Shown piece after piece: positions 15,408 to 23,071 of a stretch of DNA of 34,821 nt. The stretch is from a methanogenic archaeon. GTDB lineage: Archaea > Thermoplasmatota > Thermoplasmata > Methanomassiliicoccales > Methanomethylophilaceae. A program made the position numbers and the translations under genes. The number at the start of each line of letters is the position of its first letter. Position 1 is the first letter of the stretch. The notes beneath the pieces were generated by a model. The model did no database searches. It worked only from the letters and a program-made list of their open reading frames with translations, and was not told the DNA's origin. Where the stretch lies: the NCBI GenBank assembly GCA_902763685.1, contig CACWTF010000005.1, positions 1-34,821 of the forward strand. Reading direction: 5' to 3'.

Positions 15408-16127
15408 TCACTCGGTCTTCTCTTCTGCGGGAGCCTCGGCGGGTTCCTCTGCAGGAGCTTCGACGGTTTCCTCGGCAGCGGGAGCCTCGGCGGGTTCCTC
15501 TGCCTCGATGATGGACTCGGGCTCGCCCTCTCCGCGTGCGAGGATCTCGGACTTGCGGATCTCGATCCTCTTGATGGGGATGATCTGGTGGCATGCCCTG
15601 GCGGTGTCCTTGGACATGTCGCCGGAGATGATCGCCTTGATGACGTCTGCGAGTTTGTTCTCGGCAGCGTAGGAGGTGAGGTAGTCCTTGATGGCGGCAC
15701 GCATTCCCTCTTCTTGGGATGCCTGGATACGCCTGTCTGCGATGGACATGGTCTTGAGCCTGAGGACGAAGCCGTCTGCGGTGGTCACGTCGACGACGTG
15801 GTCGGTCTTGGTCTTCTTCCTGCGGGTGAGCCTCCTGACGTGGTCAGAGGTGAGGTCGTGTCCCATGAACTCGGTCTTTGCCTCGTGTCCGTCGACCTCG
15901 CAGATCTTGAATTTTAGCTTGATGTGCATCTTGGAGAAGTCTCCGGTGAGGTCCTGAACGGTAACCTCTGCCTGCCTTCCGATGAGGAGCTCGGGCTCCA
16001 CTGCGGGGGACTCTCCGATGACGGTCTCGTTGAACATGCGGGGTGCGTGGACGTTGTACCACTCTTTTGCTTTCCACTTGTCCTTCGCCTTCTTGGTTGC
16101 GGAGTTGTTGGATCTGTTTCCTGCCAT
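15408..16127 (-). CDS. rps3ae: Ribosomal protein eS1 (S3Ae)
   Basis: The 239-residue small-subunit protein has a conserved core from KAKDKWKAKEWYNVHAP to ARACHQIIPIKRIEIRKSEIL. The last 40 residues are a low-complexity Ala/Glu/Pro extension (EAPAEEPAEAPAEE). ATG 16127 is preferred to the in-frame ATG at 16139 because the TATA box at 16149-16159 lies 27 nt from 16127 but only about 15 nt from 16139, which would then fall upstream of the transcription start. The gene is monocistronic with its own terminator. Confidence 0.96.
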   Translation of the reverse strand: MAGNRSNNSATKKAKDKWKAKEWYNVHAPRMFNETVIGESPAVEPELLIGRQAEVTVQDLTGDFSKMHIKLKFKICEVDGHEAKTEFMGHDLTSDHVRRLTRRKKTKTDHVVDVTTADGFVLRLKTMSIADRRIQASQEEGMRAAIKDYLTSYAAENKLADVIKAIISGDMSKDTARACHQIIPIKRIEIRKSEILARGEGEPESIIEAEEPAEAPAAEETVEAPAEEPAEAPAEEKTE

Positions 16128-16148
16128 GGATACGCCCATTTTCTTGTC

Positions 16149-16159
16149 CTATATAATAG
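16149..16159 (-). promoter_or_regulatory. TATA box of rps3ae
   Basis: The minus strand reads CTATTATATAG, centred 27 nt from ATG 16127, and decides the start codon. A further TATATAAA at 16266-16273 has no gene at the right distance on either strand. Confidence 0.65.
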
Positions 16160-16317
16160 ATTGGTAAAATGGAAATTTTTGTCACGATCGTTTTCGGAGC
16201 ATAGCCAGCATGTTGAATATTACCAATATTGTATAAATTATTCCTAAATGTATTGGTACCAGGTGTATATAAAGCTGACCCGATTGGAACCCTATGCTCA
16301 AGAAAGGCGATCGAGGA

Positions 16318-16350
16318 GAAAAATAAGATGTATGGGGGCCGGAGCCCCCT
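16318..16350 (-). terminator. Terminator of hdrCB
   Basis: The hairpin GGGGGC TCCG GCCCCC on the minus strand (16349-16334) is followed, after a short spacer, by TTATTTTT (16325-16318). Confidence 0.65.
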
Positions 16351-16371
16351 GAAGAGTTTGTGTTTCCCTTA

Positions 16372-17217
16372 TCAGAGCTTTACGGGAACCTTGTGGAGAG
16401 CGAGTCCGAGTTCTTCCTCGGTCATTCCCATTGCGATTCCGTAGAGCTGTGCGAGGTGGAGAACGGGGATCTCGAATCCGAGCTCCTTCTGTGCGGTGTC
16501 GAACTGCAGGTGGCAGAAGGGGCAGACATCGACGATGAACTGGGCGTCAGAGGCCTTCATGTTCTCGAGGTTGGTCTGGGTGAACTCCTTGGTGACGTTT
16601 CCGAATGCAGCCTTGAGACCTCCTCCGGATCCGCAGCAGAGCATGGGCTGCTTCCTGGGCATTGCCTGGCATCCGGTGGCCTCAACGAGGTCCTCGAGGA
16701 TGTGGGGTGCCTCTGCGTCGTCGAGTCCTTTGATGTCGGTGGGCTTCAGGAAGTGGCATCCGTAGAAGACTGCGATCCTGTACTCAAGGGCCTTGGAGAA
16801 GGTTGCCTTGATCTTCTCGATTCCGACCTCGTTGTAGAGGACTTCTGCGAAGTGGTAGACCTTGGTGGTTCCCTTGTACTCGATTCCGACCTTTGCGAGG
16901 ATCTCGTTGACTTTTGCGAGCTCCTCTGCGTTGTTGTTGAGCTCGTGGGCTGCCTCGAAGAGGGATCCGTAGCATCCGTTGCAGATGGTCATGATGGGGA
17001 GACCCATCTTCTCTGCAAGGGCGAGGTTCCTTGCGGCTGCAGCGAGCCAGGTGGTCTTGGAGAATGCTTTGATGACTCCGGGTGCGGGGCAGCAGGAGGC
17101 ATCGGTGAGGTCGACGAGCTCTACTCCGAGCTTGTCGAAGACGACACGGGTGGACTTCTCGATACCAGGGTACCTGAGAGGTGCGACACAGCCGAGGAAG
17201 AATGCGTATTTAGCCAT
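16372..17217 (-). CDS. hdrB: Heterodisulfide reductase subunit B (HdrB)
   Basis: The 281-residue protein has two CCG domains, each C-x-CC-x-CxxC: C10 with ASCCPAPG and ICNGCYGS, then FYGCHFLKP with LCCGSGGG and VCPFCHLQF. These bind the unusual cubane clusters that reduce the CoM-S-S-CoB heterodisulfide made in methanogenesis. ATG 17217 is used because AAGGAGTGA overlaps the hdrC stop just upstream; the frame could extend 3 codons. It lies 5 nt after hdrC. No hdrA or mvh gene is adjacent, so these subunits are probably encoded elsewhere. Related CCG proteins exist in non-methanogens, but length and pairing with HdrC fit HdrB. Confidence 0.93.
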   Translation of the reverse strand: MAKYAFFLGCVAPLRYPGIEKSTRVVFDKLGVELVDLTDASCCPAPGVIKAFSKTTWLAAAARNLALAEKMGLPIMTICNGCYGSLFEAAHELNNNAEELAKVNEILAKVGIEYKGTTKVYHFAEVLYNEVGIEKIKATFSKALEYRIAVFYGCHFLKPTDIKGLDDAEAPHILEDLVEATGCQAMPRKQPMLCCGSGGGLKAAFGNVTKEFTQTNLENMKASDAQFIVDVCPFCHLQFDTAQKELGFEIPVLHLAQLYGIAMGMTEEELGLALHKVPVKL

Positions 17218-17222
17218 GATAA

Positions 17223-17723
17223 TCACTCCTTCACGATGGCGTCGAACTTGACGGCATCAAAGATGGTCTTGAGGTCAGCCATTGCCTTCTCGTTGGCCAT
17301 GACGGTGGGGGGAACCTCGGGAAGTCCGAGCTTTGCCCTGGTGGCCTTGATGTCATCGTTGATGGCAAGGGTGTGTCCGAGGTTGTAGAGGTTGGTCGCG
17401 GTCTTCTTGTGGTTGGCGTTGATGTGGCCCTCTGCGACTGCGATGTTCCTGAGTGCGATGATGACGTCGACGATGGGGACGCGGCGGGGGCACCTCTCGA
17501 CACAGGTGTAGCAGGTGCTGCACATCCACAGCTCATCGCTGTTGATGATCTCGTCTTTCATGTCAAGCTGTGCCATGCGGACGAGCTTCCTTACCCTATA
17601 GGAGGTGCGCCTTCCGGAAGGGCATCCTGCGGTACAGGTTCCGCACTGGAAACAGAGTTTGGCGTCGGCTCCGCCGAGGGCGGCGAGCTGCTGTTCAAAT
17701 TCGGGGTTGTTTTTGAACTCCAT
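17223..17723 (-). CDS. hdrC: Heterodisulfide reductase subunit C (HdrC)
   Basis: The 166-residue iron-sulfur protein has two 4Fe-4S motifs (C24/C27/C30/C34 in CFQCGTCTAGCP, and C68/C71/C74/C78 in CSTCYTCVERCP). It carries electrons between HdrA and HdrB. It is the first gene of the pair. A Shine-Dalgarno GAGGAG lies 7 nt before ATG 17723 and a TATA box about 40 nt upstream, so the message has a short leader. Confidence 0.94.
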   Translation of the reverse strand: MEFKNNPEFEQQLAALGGADAKLCFQCGTCTAGCPSGRRTSYRVRKLVRMAQLDMKDEIINSDELWMCSTCYTCVERCPRRVPIVDVIIALRNIAVAEGHINANHKKTATNLYNLGHTLAINDDIKATRAKLGLPEVPPTVMANEKAMADLKTIFDAVKFDAIVKE

Positions 17724-17757
17724 AATTAACTCCTCGGAGTGTGAAAAAAATTTAGCC

Positions 17758-17768
17758 CTATATAATAG
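17758..17768 (-). promoter_or_regulatory. TATA box of hdrCB
   Basis: CTATTATATAG on the minus strand is identical over 11 bases to the rps3ae promoter element. It lies about 40 nt before the hdrC ATG. Confidence 0.6.
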
Positions 17769-17835
17769 AGAACGGTCAGACCCCTTAAGGAATAACCTGT
17801 AAGGTAAACCTAAATCTCACGACTTTCCAGGCATT

Positions 17836-18645
17836 TCAGTTGATGTGCCTAGCTTTCAGGGCGTTGACGAGCCTCATCACCGTCTTGTTCTCGGAACGGT
17901 AGACCGCGGTGATGGCGTGGCGGAGGACCTTGGGGTCCACCGCGCTCTTGAGCCTGAGACCCTTCCTCGTGAGCAGGAACTCGTCCACGAAGAAGCTCCT
18001 GTTGGAACCGAGCATCTCCGAGAGGGAATAGGTCTCCGCATCGACGGAATAGGGTTTGTTGAGGGTGTCCAGGAACATGAACGCCACCCTCTGTGCCCCG
18101 TATTTGTAACGGATGAAAGACGGGCCGTTGTCCACATAGACCATACCCATGTAGCCGATCTCCTCAGCGGAGTAGCCGTACTCGTCGATATCGAAAAGAT
18201 AGAGGGGATCGTCGATCAGGGCCATGTCCGCCAGGCCCTCGATCATCATCCTCGCGTTGTGGGCATCGTCGGATACGACGAGTTCCACGTCGGTCATCTT
18301 CAGGGAGGAGAACACCGACATCATCAGGTCCTCGGTGACAGGGCTGCATGCCACGGTGAACCCGCGGTCGTCGCTCACCCTCGCCTCGGCCGCCACGAAC
18401 ATGTCGGAGATCCTCTTCCCCGCAGGGGTGAGGACGGTGCCCATGGGAGTGGAGTGGGTGACCGCCTCCCCAGCGATGGCCTCGATGTTGGTGACGTAAC
18501 GGTGGATGACCGGCACGGATACGCCGAGCTTCTTCGCGGCCGCCGACATGCTGCCGGTCTTGCCGACGGCCCACAGTGCCTCCAGCTGACGGTTGGTGAC
18601 AGATTGGCCGTTGATGATCTGCTCGGTGCGTACCTTGATGTCCAT
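17836..18645 (-). CDS. HTH regulator with LysR/ModE-like DNA-binding and PBP-like domains
   Basis: The 269-residue protein begins with a winged helix-turn-helix (NRQLEALWAVGKTGSMSAAA, residues 18-37, then KKLGVSVPVIHRYV), similar to ModE and LysR N-termini. Residues about 85-265 look like a type 2 periplasmic-binding-protein sensor. Ligand is unknown. ATG 18645 fits ATTAAAT about 26 nt upstream; an ATG at 18678 would add 11 residues. It is divergent from the hydrogenase maturation protease across about 110 nt, so it may control it, itself, or both. Confidence 0.82.
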   Translation of the reverse strand: MDIKVRTEQIINGQSVTNRQLEALWAVGKTGSMSAAAKKLGVSVPVIHRYVTNIEAIAGEAVTHSTPMGTVLTPAGKRISDMFVAAEARVSDDRGFTVACSPVTEDLMMSVFSSLKMTDVELVVSDDAHNARMMIEGLADMALIDDPLYLFDIDEYGYSAEEIGYMGMVYVDNGPSFIRYKYGAQRVAFMFLDTLNKPYSVDAETYSLSEMLGSNRSFFVDEFLLTRKGLRLKSAVDPKVLRHAITAVYRSENKTVMRLVNALKARHIN

Positions 18646-18725
18646 CAGCCGTGACAAACCGTCTGGACATTTAATCATAGCGGGGATTTAGCCGTTTATG
18701 ATAACCCCCACCCAGCCCGCAAAGC

Positions 18726-18734
18726 GTTATATGC
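18726..18734 (+). promoter_or_regulatory. TATA box of the hydrogenase maturation protease gene
   Basis: GTTATATGC is centred 25 nt before ATG 18755, which supports that start over the longer frame from 18698. Confidence 0.6.
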
Positions 18735-18754
18735 AATCCGACGGATTGGCATAC

Positions 18755-19270
18755 ATGGCACTCAACGGACGCTTGGCAGTCATCGGCATCGGAAGCCCCA
18801 TCATGACCGACGATTCCATCGGCCTCCGCATATCGGAGAGCATCCAGAAACTCGGTATGCCCGACGTTGACTGTTTCCAGGAAGCGGTAGGCGGACTGGA
18901 ACTGCTCCCCCTCCTCAGGGGATACAGCTATGCGGTCATCGTTGATGCCATCCAGACCTGGAATTACGACCCCGGCACCATCCTCATCTTCGATGTGGCG
19001 GATTTCGAGTCCACCGTGCACGACGTACCCTCCCACGACATCAACGTGGCGACCGCCATCAAGATCGGTAGGGAGATGGACCCTGACACCATACCGCTGC
19101 AGATAAAATTCGTGGCGATGGAGATCAAGGACATGGCCACCATGAGCGAGGAGCTCACGCCGGAGGTCGCCGAGAGGCAGGAATCCGCCGAGAGGGCGGT
19201 CCTCCACGTCCTCGACCTTTTCAGACAGGACCGGGATCAGATCTCCAAGGACGAAGCGTCGAAGTCCTGA
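18755..19270 (+). CDS. Hydrogenase maturation protease (HycI/HybD/FrhD family)
   Basis: The 171-residue protein has the family opening GIGSPIMTDDSIG (residues 11-23). Candidate nickel ligands are D20, D64 (VIVDA) and H94 (SHDINVATA). Such proteases clip the C-terminus of the large subunit of a NiFe hydrogenase after metal insertion. The Asn of the usual GxGN is Ser here. The start at 18755 is set by the TATA box. No hydrogenase gene is present in the window. Its last 34 nt overlap the 3' end of the M16 peptidase gene on the other strand. Confidence 0.88.
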   Translation: MALNGRLAVIGIGSPIMTDDSIGLRISESIQKLGMPDVDCFQEAVGGLELLPLLRGYSYAVIVDAIQTWNYDPGTILIFDVADFESTVHDVPSHDINVATAIKIGREMDPDTIPLQIKFVAMEIKDMATMSEELTPEVAERQESAERAVLHVLDLFRQDRDQISKDEASKS

Positions 19271-20511
19271 ATCTTCTTGCTGCAGCGTCCCAGGACGGAG
19301 ATGTTCAGTGCATCGGCACGCAGATACTTCTCGGCAGCAGCCATCACCTCGTCCTCCGTGACCGAATCGATCATCGCGAGGGTGTCCGCGGTACTGCTGG
19401 CACTTCCGTGGGTCATGTAACCGACACACATGCTGTAGATCCTGTTGTCGGTGGTCTCGGCACCCCTTGCGACCGCTCCCTTCAGGAGGTTCTTGGTCCT
19501 CTCGAGCTCGCCCTTCTCGAGTCCGTTGCGTCTGAACTCGGAATAGGACCTGGCGGTCTCCTGGAGTGCCTTGATAACGTTCTTGCCGGTGCACGACATG
19601 GCGGCGGAGATGTATCCCGCATCGCTGTAGTTGTGACCGTTGCTGTAGATTGAGTAAACTAAAGCGTTCTTCTCGCGGACGTTCTGGAAGAGACGGGAAC
19701 TGGTACCGGCACCCATGACGGCACCCAGGACCTTGGCGGTGACGCGTTCCTTGGCGTCCATCCTGCCCACAGGGAATCCGAATCCGATGTTGATGTGCTC
19801 GGAGTTGTGGTCGGTACAGGTGTATTTCGCACCGGGCATCGCGGGGGAGGTCCTGCTGTTCACGACAGAGGCCTCCATGGGATCGAAGGTCTCCTCAGCC
19901 CACTCCGCGACCCTGGCGGGATTGATGTCCCCGGTGGCGAAGACGGCCAGACTGGGTCTGCCGTACCTCTCGTCGTAGTACTTCCTCAGGTCCCTGTGTG
20001 TCAGGGGCTTGACGGTCTCCTCGGTACCTCCCTCGTCGCGTCCCAGCTCGTTGCCGTCCCAGAGGTTCTCCTCGAAGAGGTCGTGGATGTAGGTCTCGGG
20101 CTCGGACTTCACCATGCTGAGCTCCTGGAGGACGATCTCCTTCTCCAGTTCGGTGTCCTTCTCGTTTATCAGGGGATTGGCGACGATGTCGCCGACCAGC
20201 TTCATGGCCACCTCAGAGGTCTCGGCCAGGGTGATGCCGTAGTAACCGGTCATCTCCTTGGCGGTGAATGCGTTGAGCTCCCCTCCAGCCCCCTCCATCT
20301 CCTTGGCCATCTCGAAGGAGTTGCGGGTCTTGGTCTCCCTGAACACGGTGTGCTCCAGAAGGTGGGAGAGACCGTAGATGCCGTCGTACTCGTCCCTCGA
20401 ACCCGTACGCACCGCTACGAGGAAGCCTGCACTGGCACTGTTGGGTACGCATTCGGTGATGACGGGGATGCCCGCCGCCGTCTTGGTGAGTTCGATGGGA
20501 TTGTCCTGCAT
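19237..20511 (-). CDS. M16 family zinc metallopeptidase
   Basis: The 424-residue protein has the inverted zinc motif H50-L-L-E53-H54, and the third ligand E130 is exactly 76 residues later (EIVLQEL). The C-terminal non-catalytic half contains GAGTSSRLFQNVREKNALVY. This is the single-length, PqqL/mitochondrial-processing-like class that degrades peptides or processes precursors. All catalytic residues are present. ATG 20511 is preferred because the longer frame to 20577 would start inside a TATA box. The substrate is unknown. Confidence 0.92.
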   Translation of the reverse strand: MQDNPIELTKTAAGIPVITECVPNSASAGFLVAVRTGSRDEYDGIYGLSHLLEHTVFRETKTRNSFEMAKEMEGAGGELNAFTAKEMTGYYGITLAETSEVAMKLVGDIVANPLINEKDTELEKEIVLQELSMVKSEPETYIHDLFEENLWDGNELGRDEGGTEETVKPLTHRDLRKYYDERYGRPSLAVFATGDINPARVAEWAEETFDPMEASVVNSRTSPAMPGAKYTCTDHNSEHINIGFGFPVGRMDAKERVTAKVLGAVMGAGTSSRLFQNVREKNALVYSIYSNGHNYSDAGYISAAMSCTGKNVIKALQETARSYSEFRRNGLEKGELERTKNLLKGAVARGAETTDNRIYSMCVGYMTHGSASSTADTLAMIDSVTEDEVMAAAEKYLRADALNISVLGRCSKKIQDFDASSLEI

Positions 20512-20573
20512 GCGACGGCCATGTTCAGGGTACGATAAGTACCTGTGCCTCTGTCGGAAACACGGCCTAACAA

Positions 20574-20583
20574 TCATATAATC
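20574..20583. promoter_or_regulatory. TATA box between the M16 peptidase and PAC2 genes
   Basis: TCATATAATC on the plus strand is centred 26 nt before the PAC2 ATG at 20604. The minus strand reads GATTATATGA and could start the peptidase message with about 40 nt of leader. A weaker TTATCG nearer the peptidase start is an alternative. Confidence 0.6.
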
Positions 20584-20603
20584 TCGAATCTATAGTCCCG
20601 CAG

Positions 20604-21413
20604 ATGTCAGAACCCAAGATCTTCTGGTACGAACAAAAGGAACTGAAGGACCCCGTAGCGGTCATAGGTCTGCCCAGCATAGGATTAGTGGGTTCCATCA
20701 CCAGCAGTTATCTGTCACGCGAACTGAAACTGCCAGTAGTGGCCGGGATCACATACCCCGACATACAGCAGTACAGCCTCCTCCAGAACGGCAACGCGTA
20801 TCCTCCCATCAGGATCTACGCCGGGCCCATCCCCAAGGCCAGGAAAAAGAAGAAGGCCGAATCCGCGGAGGGCGAGACCGCTGAGAAACCTCCGAAGGAA
20901 GAGCTGCCGAAGAAACGTACCAAACGCAGGGACATCATCGTCGTCACCTCTGAAGTGGCCGCCAAACCCGAATTCGTCTACGATTTCACCCTGGAGATCC
21001 TGAACCTGATGAGGGAGATGGGTGCGAGCGAGATCATCTTCGTCGACGGCATCCCCAACAACGACCCGGCATCGATGCTCATGGCCGCCTACTCCACCGA
21101 AAGGTCCAGGGCACTCCTGGAGGAAGCCGACATAATGGTCATGAAGGACGGTATCATCCGCGGGGTATCCGGAGTCGCACTGTTCCAGAGCAAGATCGAC
21201 GGACTGGACACCGTCTGTCTGATCTCTCCCGCAAGCCCCCAGATCCCCGACCCCCGCGCAGCGGCGGCGGTACTGGATCCGCTCTGCAGACTCATCCCCA
21301 GGCTGGACATCGATCCCTCGCCCCTGTTCAAGGAGGCAGAGGAGATAGAGAACAGACTCCGCGCACAGCAGATACAGCAAAACCTAACCAACGAAAACAA
21401 CCTCTACGGATGA
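20604..21413 (+). CDS. PAC2 family protein (archaeal proteasome-assembly-chaperone-like)
   Basis: The 269-residue protein shows the PAC2 fold signatures VIGLPSIGLVGSI (residues about 19-31), a conserved EIIFVDGIPNNDP segment, and RGVSGVALFQSKIDGLDTVC. The family is related to proteasome assembly chaperone 2, but the archaeal function is unproven. A Lys/Glu-rich insertion (about residues 77-112, containing ARKKKKAESAEGETAEKPP) interrupts the fold and is probably a flexible surface loop. The start is leaderless with TATA 26 nt upstream. It is followed 4 nt later by the arginine decarboxylase gene. Confidence 0.88.
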   Translation: MSEPKIFWYEQKELKDPVAVIGLPSIGLVGSITSSYLSRELKLPVVAGITYPDIQQYSLLQNGNAYPPIRIYAGPIPKARKKKKAESAEGETAEKPPKEELPKKRTKRRDIIVVTSEVAAKPEFVYDFTLEILNLMREMGASEIIFVDGIPNNDPASMLMAAYSTERSRALLEEADIMVMKDGIIRGVSGVALFQSKIDGLDTVCLISPASPQIPDPRAAAAVLDPLCRLIPRLDIDPSPLFKEAEEIENRLRAQQIQQNLTNENNLYG

Positions 21414-21417
21414 TCAA

Positions 21418-21894
21418 ATGGCCTGTCTAGTCCCCAAAGAATTCTTCATCACATCCGGATACGCGATAAGCCCCGTATCCGACCTCAACGCGTTCGATCT
21501 GGCACTCCTCAACGCACAGATATGCGAACAGAACCTTGTAGCTGTATCCTCCGTCATCCCCGACGGGGCCGTGGAAGTGGAGATCAAGCCCCTCCCCATG
21601 GGTGCGGTCACCTTCTGCGTCCTATCCCAGATGAGAGGATACTCCGGCGAGAACATCGCCGCCGGGATCGCCTACACCTACAGGAAGGACGGACACGGCG
21701 GATACGTGGCCGAGGGCCACCTCCACGGCAATGCCGCCGACCTGAAATACGAGCTCGAGAGGAAGATGAAGGAGATGTCCCGCATCCGCGGAGTGGAATT
21801 CGGAGAAATCAAGTTCCGCATCGAGGAGCTCTCGGTCCCCCAGGGAAGATACGGCTGCTGCATATCGGCACTCGTGTTCAGCGACTTCAGGTGA
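21418..21894 (+). CDS. pdaD: Pyruvoyl-dependent arginine decarboxylase
   Basis: The 158-residue proenzyme makes agmatine from arginine. Self-cleavage is expected between S44 and S45 in VAVSSVIPDG, turning S45 into the pyruvoyl cofactor. AISPVSDLNAFDLALL and PLPMGAVTFCVLSQM are characteristic. In archaea agmatine feeds polyamine synthesis and the agmatidine modification of tRNA-Ile2. It starts 4 nt after the PAC2 stop and ends 3 nt before the zinc ribbon gene, within one operon. Confidence 0.93.
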   Translation: MACLVPKEFFITSGYAISPVSDLNAFDLALLNAQICEQNLVAVSSVIPDGAVEVEIKPLPMGAVTFCVLSQMRGYSGENIAAGIAYTYRKDGHGGYVAEGHLHGNAADLKYELERKMKEMSRIRGVEFGEIKFRIEELSVPQGRYGCCISALVFSDFR

Positions 21895-21897
21895 GTC

Positions 21898-22326
21898 ATG
21901 TACGCCGTCGTATCATGCCCGGACTGCAAACGCTACCGCATAATCGACGCCGCAACCAAACAATCATCCTGCCCCTACTGCGGGACCAAGTCGGAGAACG
22001 CACTTCTGAGATTCTATTACAAGAGCGACGACCTGGAGATGGTCAGGGCGGCCCAGAACCAGCTGACTGGATTCACGGGCAGTACCGAGAAGAGGCACGC
22101 CTCCCCCGACACCGACCCCTATTCCACCCTCGAATACAGGTACGAGCACTGCCATTCCCTCGAGGAGAAGATGGACGTCCTCTCGAAAGGGCTCACCCAG
22201 GTCTACGGGGAATTCACCTTCGAGGACCTTGAGAAGATAGAGCCCAAACATGCGGAGAAGATGCTCAAGGCGATGCTGGTCAACGGTTACGTCCACGAGA
22301 CGAAGTACGGACGTTACACCGCCTGA
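21898..22326 (+). CDS. Zinc ribbon protein, DUF5817-like
   Basis: The 142-residue protein opens with MYAVVSCPDCKRYRIID, and Cys 7/10 and 25/28 (SCPYCGT) form a zinc ribbon, much like the archaeal DUF5817 proteins. The C-terminal part (about residues 85-142, with EEKMDVLSKGLTQVYGEF and KMLKAMLVNGYVHET) is helical and could be a winged helix, which would suit nucleic-acid binding. Function unknown. It is the third gene of the PAC2 operon. Its TGA abuts the TGA of the opposite-strand gene in the 6-mer TGATCA. Confidence 0.8.
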   Translation: MYAVVSCPDCKRYRIIDAATKQSSCPYCGTKSENALLRFYYKSDDLEMVRAAQNQLTGFTGSTEKRHASPDTDPYSTLEYRYEHCHSLEEKMDVLSKGLTQVYGEFTFEDLEKIEPKHAEKMLKAMLVNGYVHETKYGRYTA

Positions 22327-23040
22327 TCAGGAACGGTTCTTCTTGCCCTTGGCATTCATACGGTCGACCTCCTTCACCATCAGGACCACCTCCCTCTTGA
22401 AGGCGTACATCAGATAACCGGCGGAGACCGCCAGGCACATGAGGGATGCCAGGAGGAAGTAGGTGAAGTTGTCGACATTGTAGAGGGCGATCCAGAACAC
22501 TGCCCAGAAGATCACGTTGTAGATCATGGCCTGGACCGCGTACTGCATGGGGATGTGGCGGGCGATACCGTCGCCGACGGTCACACCCACGGAACTGAAC
22601 TGGAGGATCATCGAGAGCGAAAGGATGAGGAGGATGGCATAATCCCCCGCCCCCAGGGCACCGCCGAGCCTGTCTGCCGAATTGGCGATCCAGTAGATCA
22701 GTCCGGTTCCGGTGGTAGCTCCCGCTCCGAGTCCGAATCCGTATCCGTAGAAGATGCTGTCCGACTTGCCGCGGTAACGCTTCAGGTTCATGCAGACGAC
22801 CACCGCCATCACCTGGATGAGGGCATAGACGATCAGGGCCAGGATGTTCCCCATGATGTACGAGAACACCAGGAACATGATGGTACCGGCCACGAGTCCC
22901 ACCGCGAAAAGTATGAAGAAGGAGGGGTCGCTGAAATAGGAATATTCCGTTGCTGGGTATGTGTAGGGCCTCAGCATGACGTACATGAGCATCAGGGTCG
23001 GGATGAATGCCATGGCGACCGCGATGTAGAATATCTCCAT
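22327..23040 (-). CDS. Multi-pass membrane protein of unknown function
   Basis: The 237-residue protein has about seven membrane segments, a polar glycine-rich loop GYGFGLGAGATTGTG (near residues 100-114) and a Lys-rich cytoplasmic end KGKKNRS. It may belong to the PrsW/YhfC-like group of membrane proteins, but the catalytic motifs are not clear enough to claim this. A TATA box 25 nt before ATG 23040 indicates a leaderless message; that box sits just beyond the end of the PP-loop gene upstream. Confidence 0.78.
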   Translation of the reverse strand: MEIFYIAVAMAFIPTLMLMYVMLRPYTYPATEYSYFSDPSFFILFAVGLVAGTIMFLVFSYIMGNILALIVYALIQVMAVVVCMNLKRYRGKSDSIFYGYGFGLGAGATTGTGLIYWIANSADRLGGALGAGDYAILLILSLSMILQFSSVGVTVGDGIARHIPMQYAVQAMIYNVIFWAVFWIALYNVDNFTYFLLASLMCLAVSAGYLMYAFKREVVLMVKEVDRMNAKGKKNRS

Positions 23041-23060
23041 GGGAGTCCATCACTGAACAG

Positions 23061-23070
23061 ATATAAAATC
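23061..23070 (-). promoter_or_regulatory. TATA box of the membrane protein gene at 22327-23040
   Basis: The minus strand reads GATTTTATAT, centred 25 nt before ATG 23040. It lies immediately after the stop codon of the preceding gene. Confidence 0.55.
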
Positions 23071-23071
23071 T

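Noticed and set aside
16229-16444. 71-codon open frame on the plus strand near an orphan TATA box
   Set aside because: It runs through the hdrCB terminator and into hdrB antisense, has no codon bias like real genes, and shows no family features.
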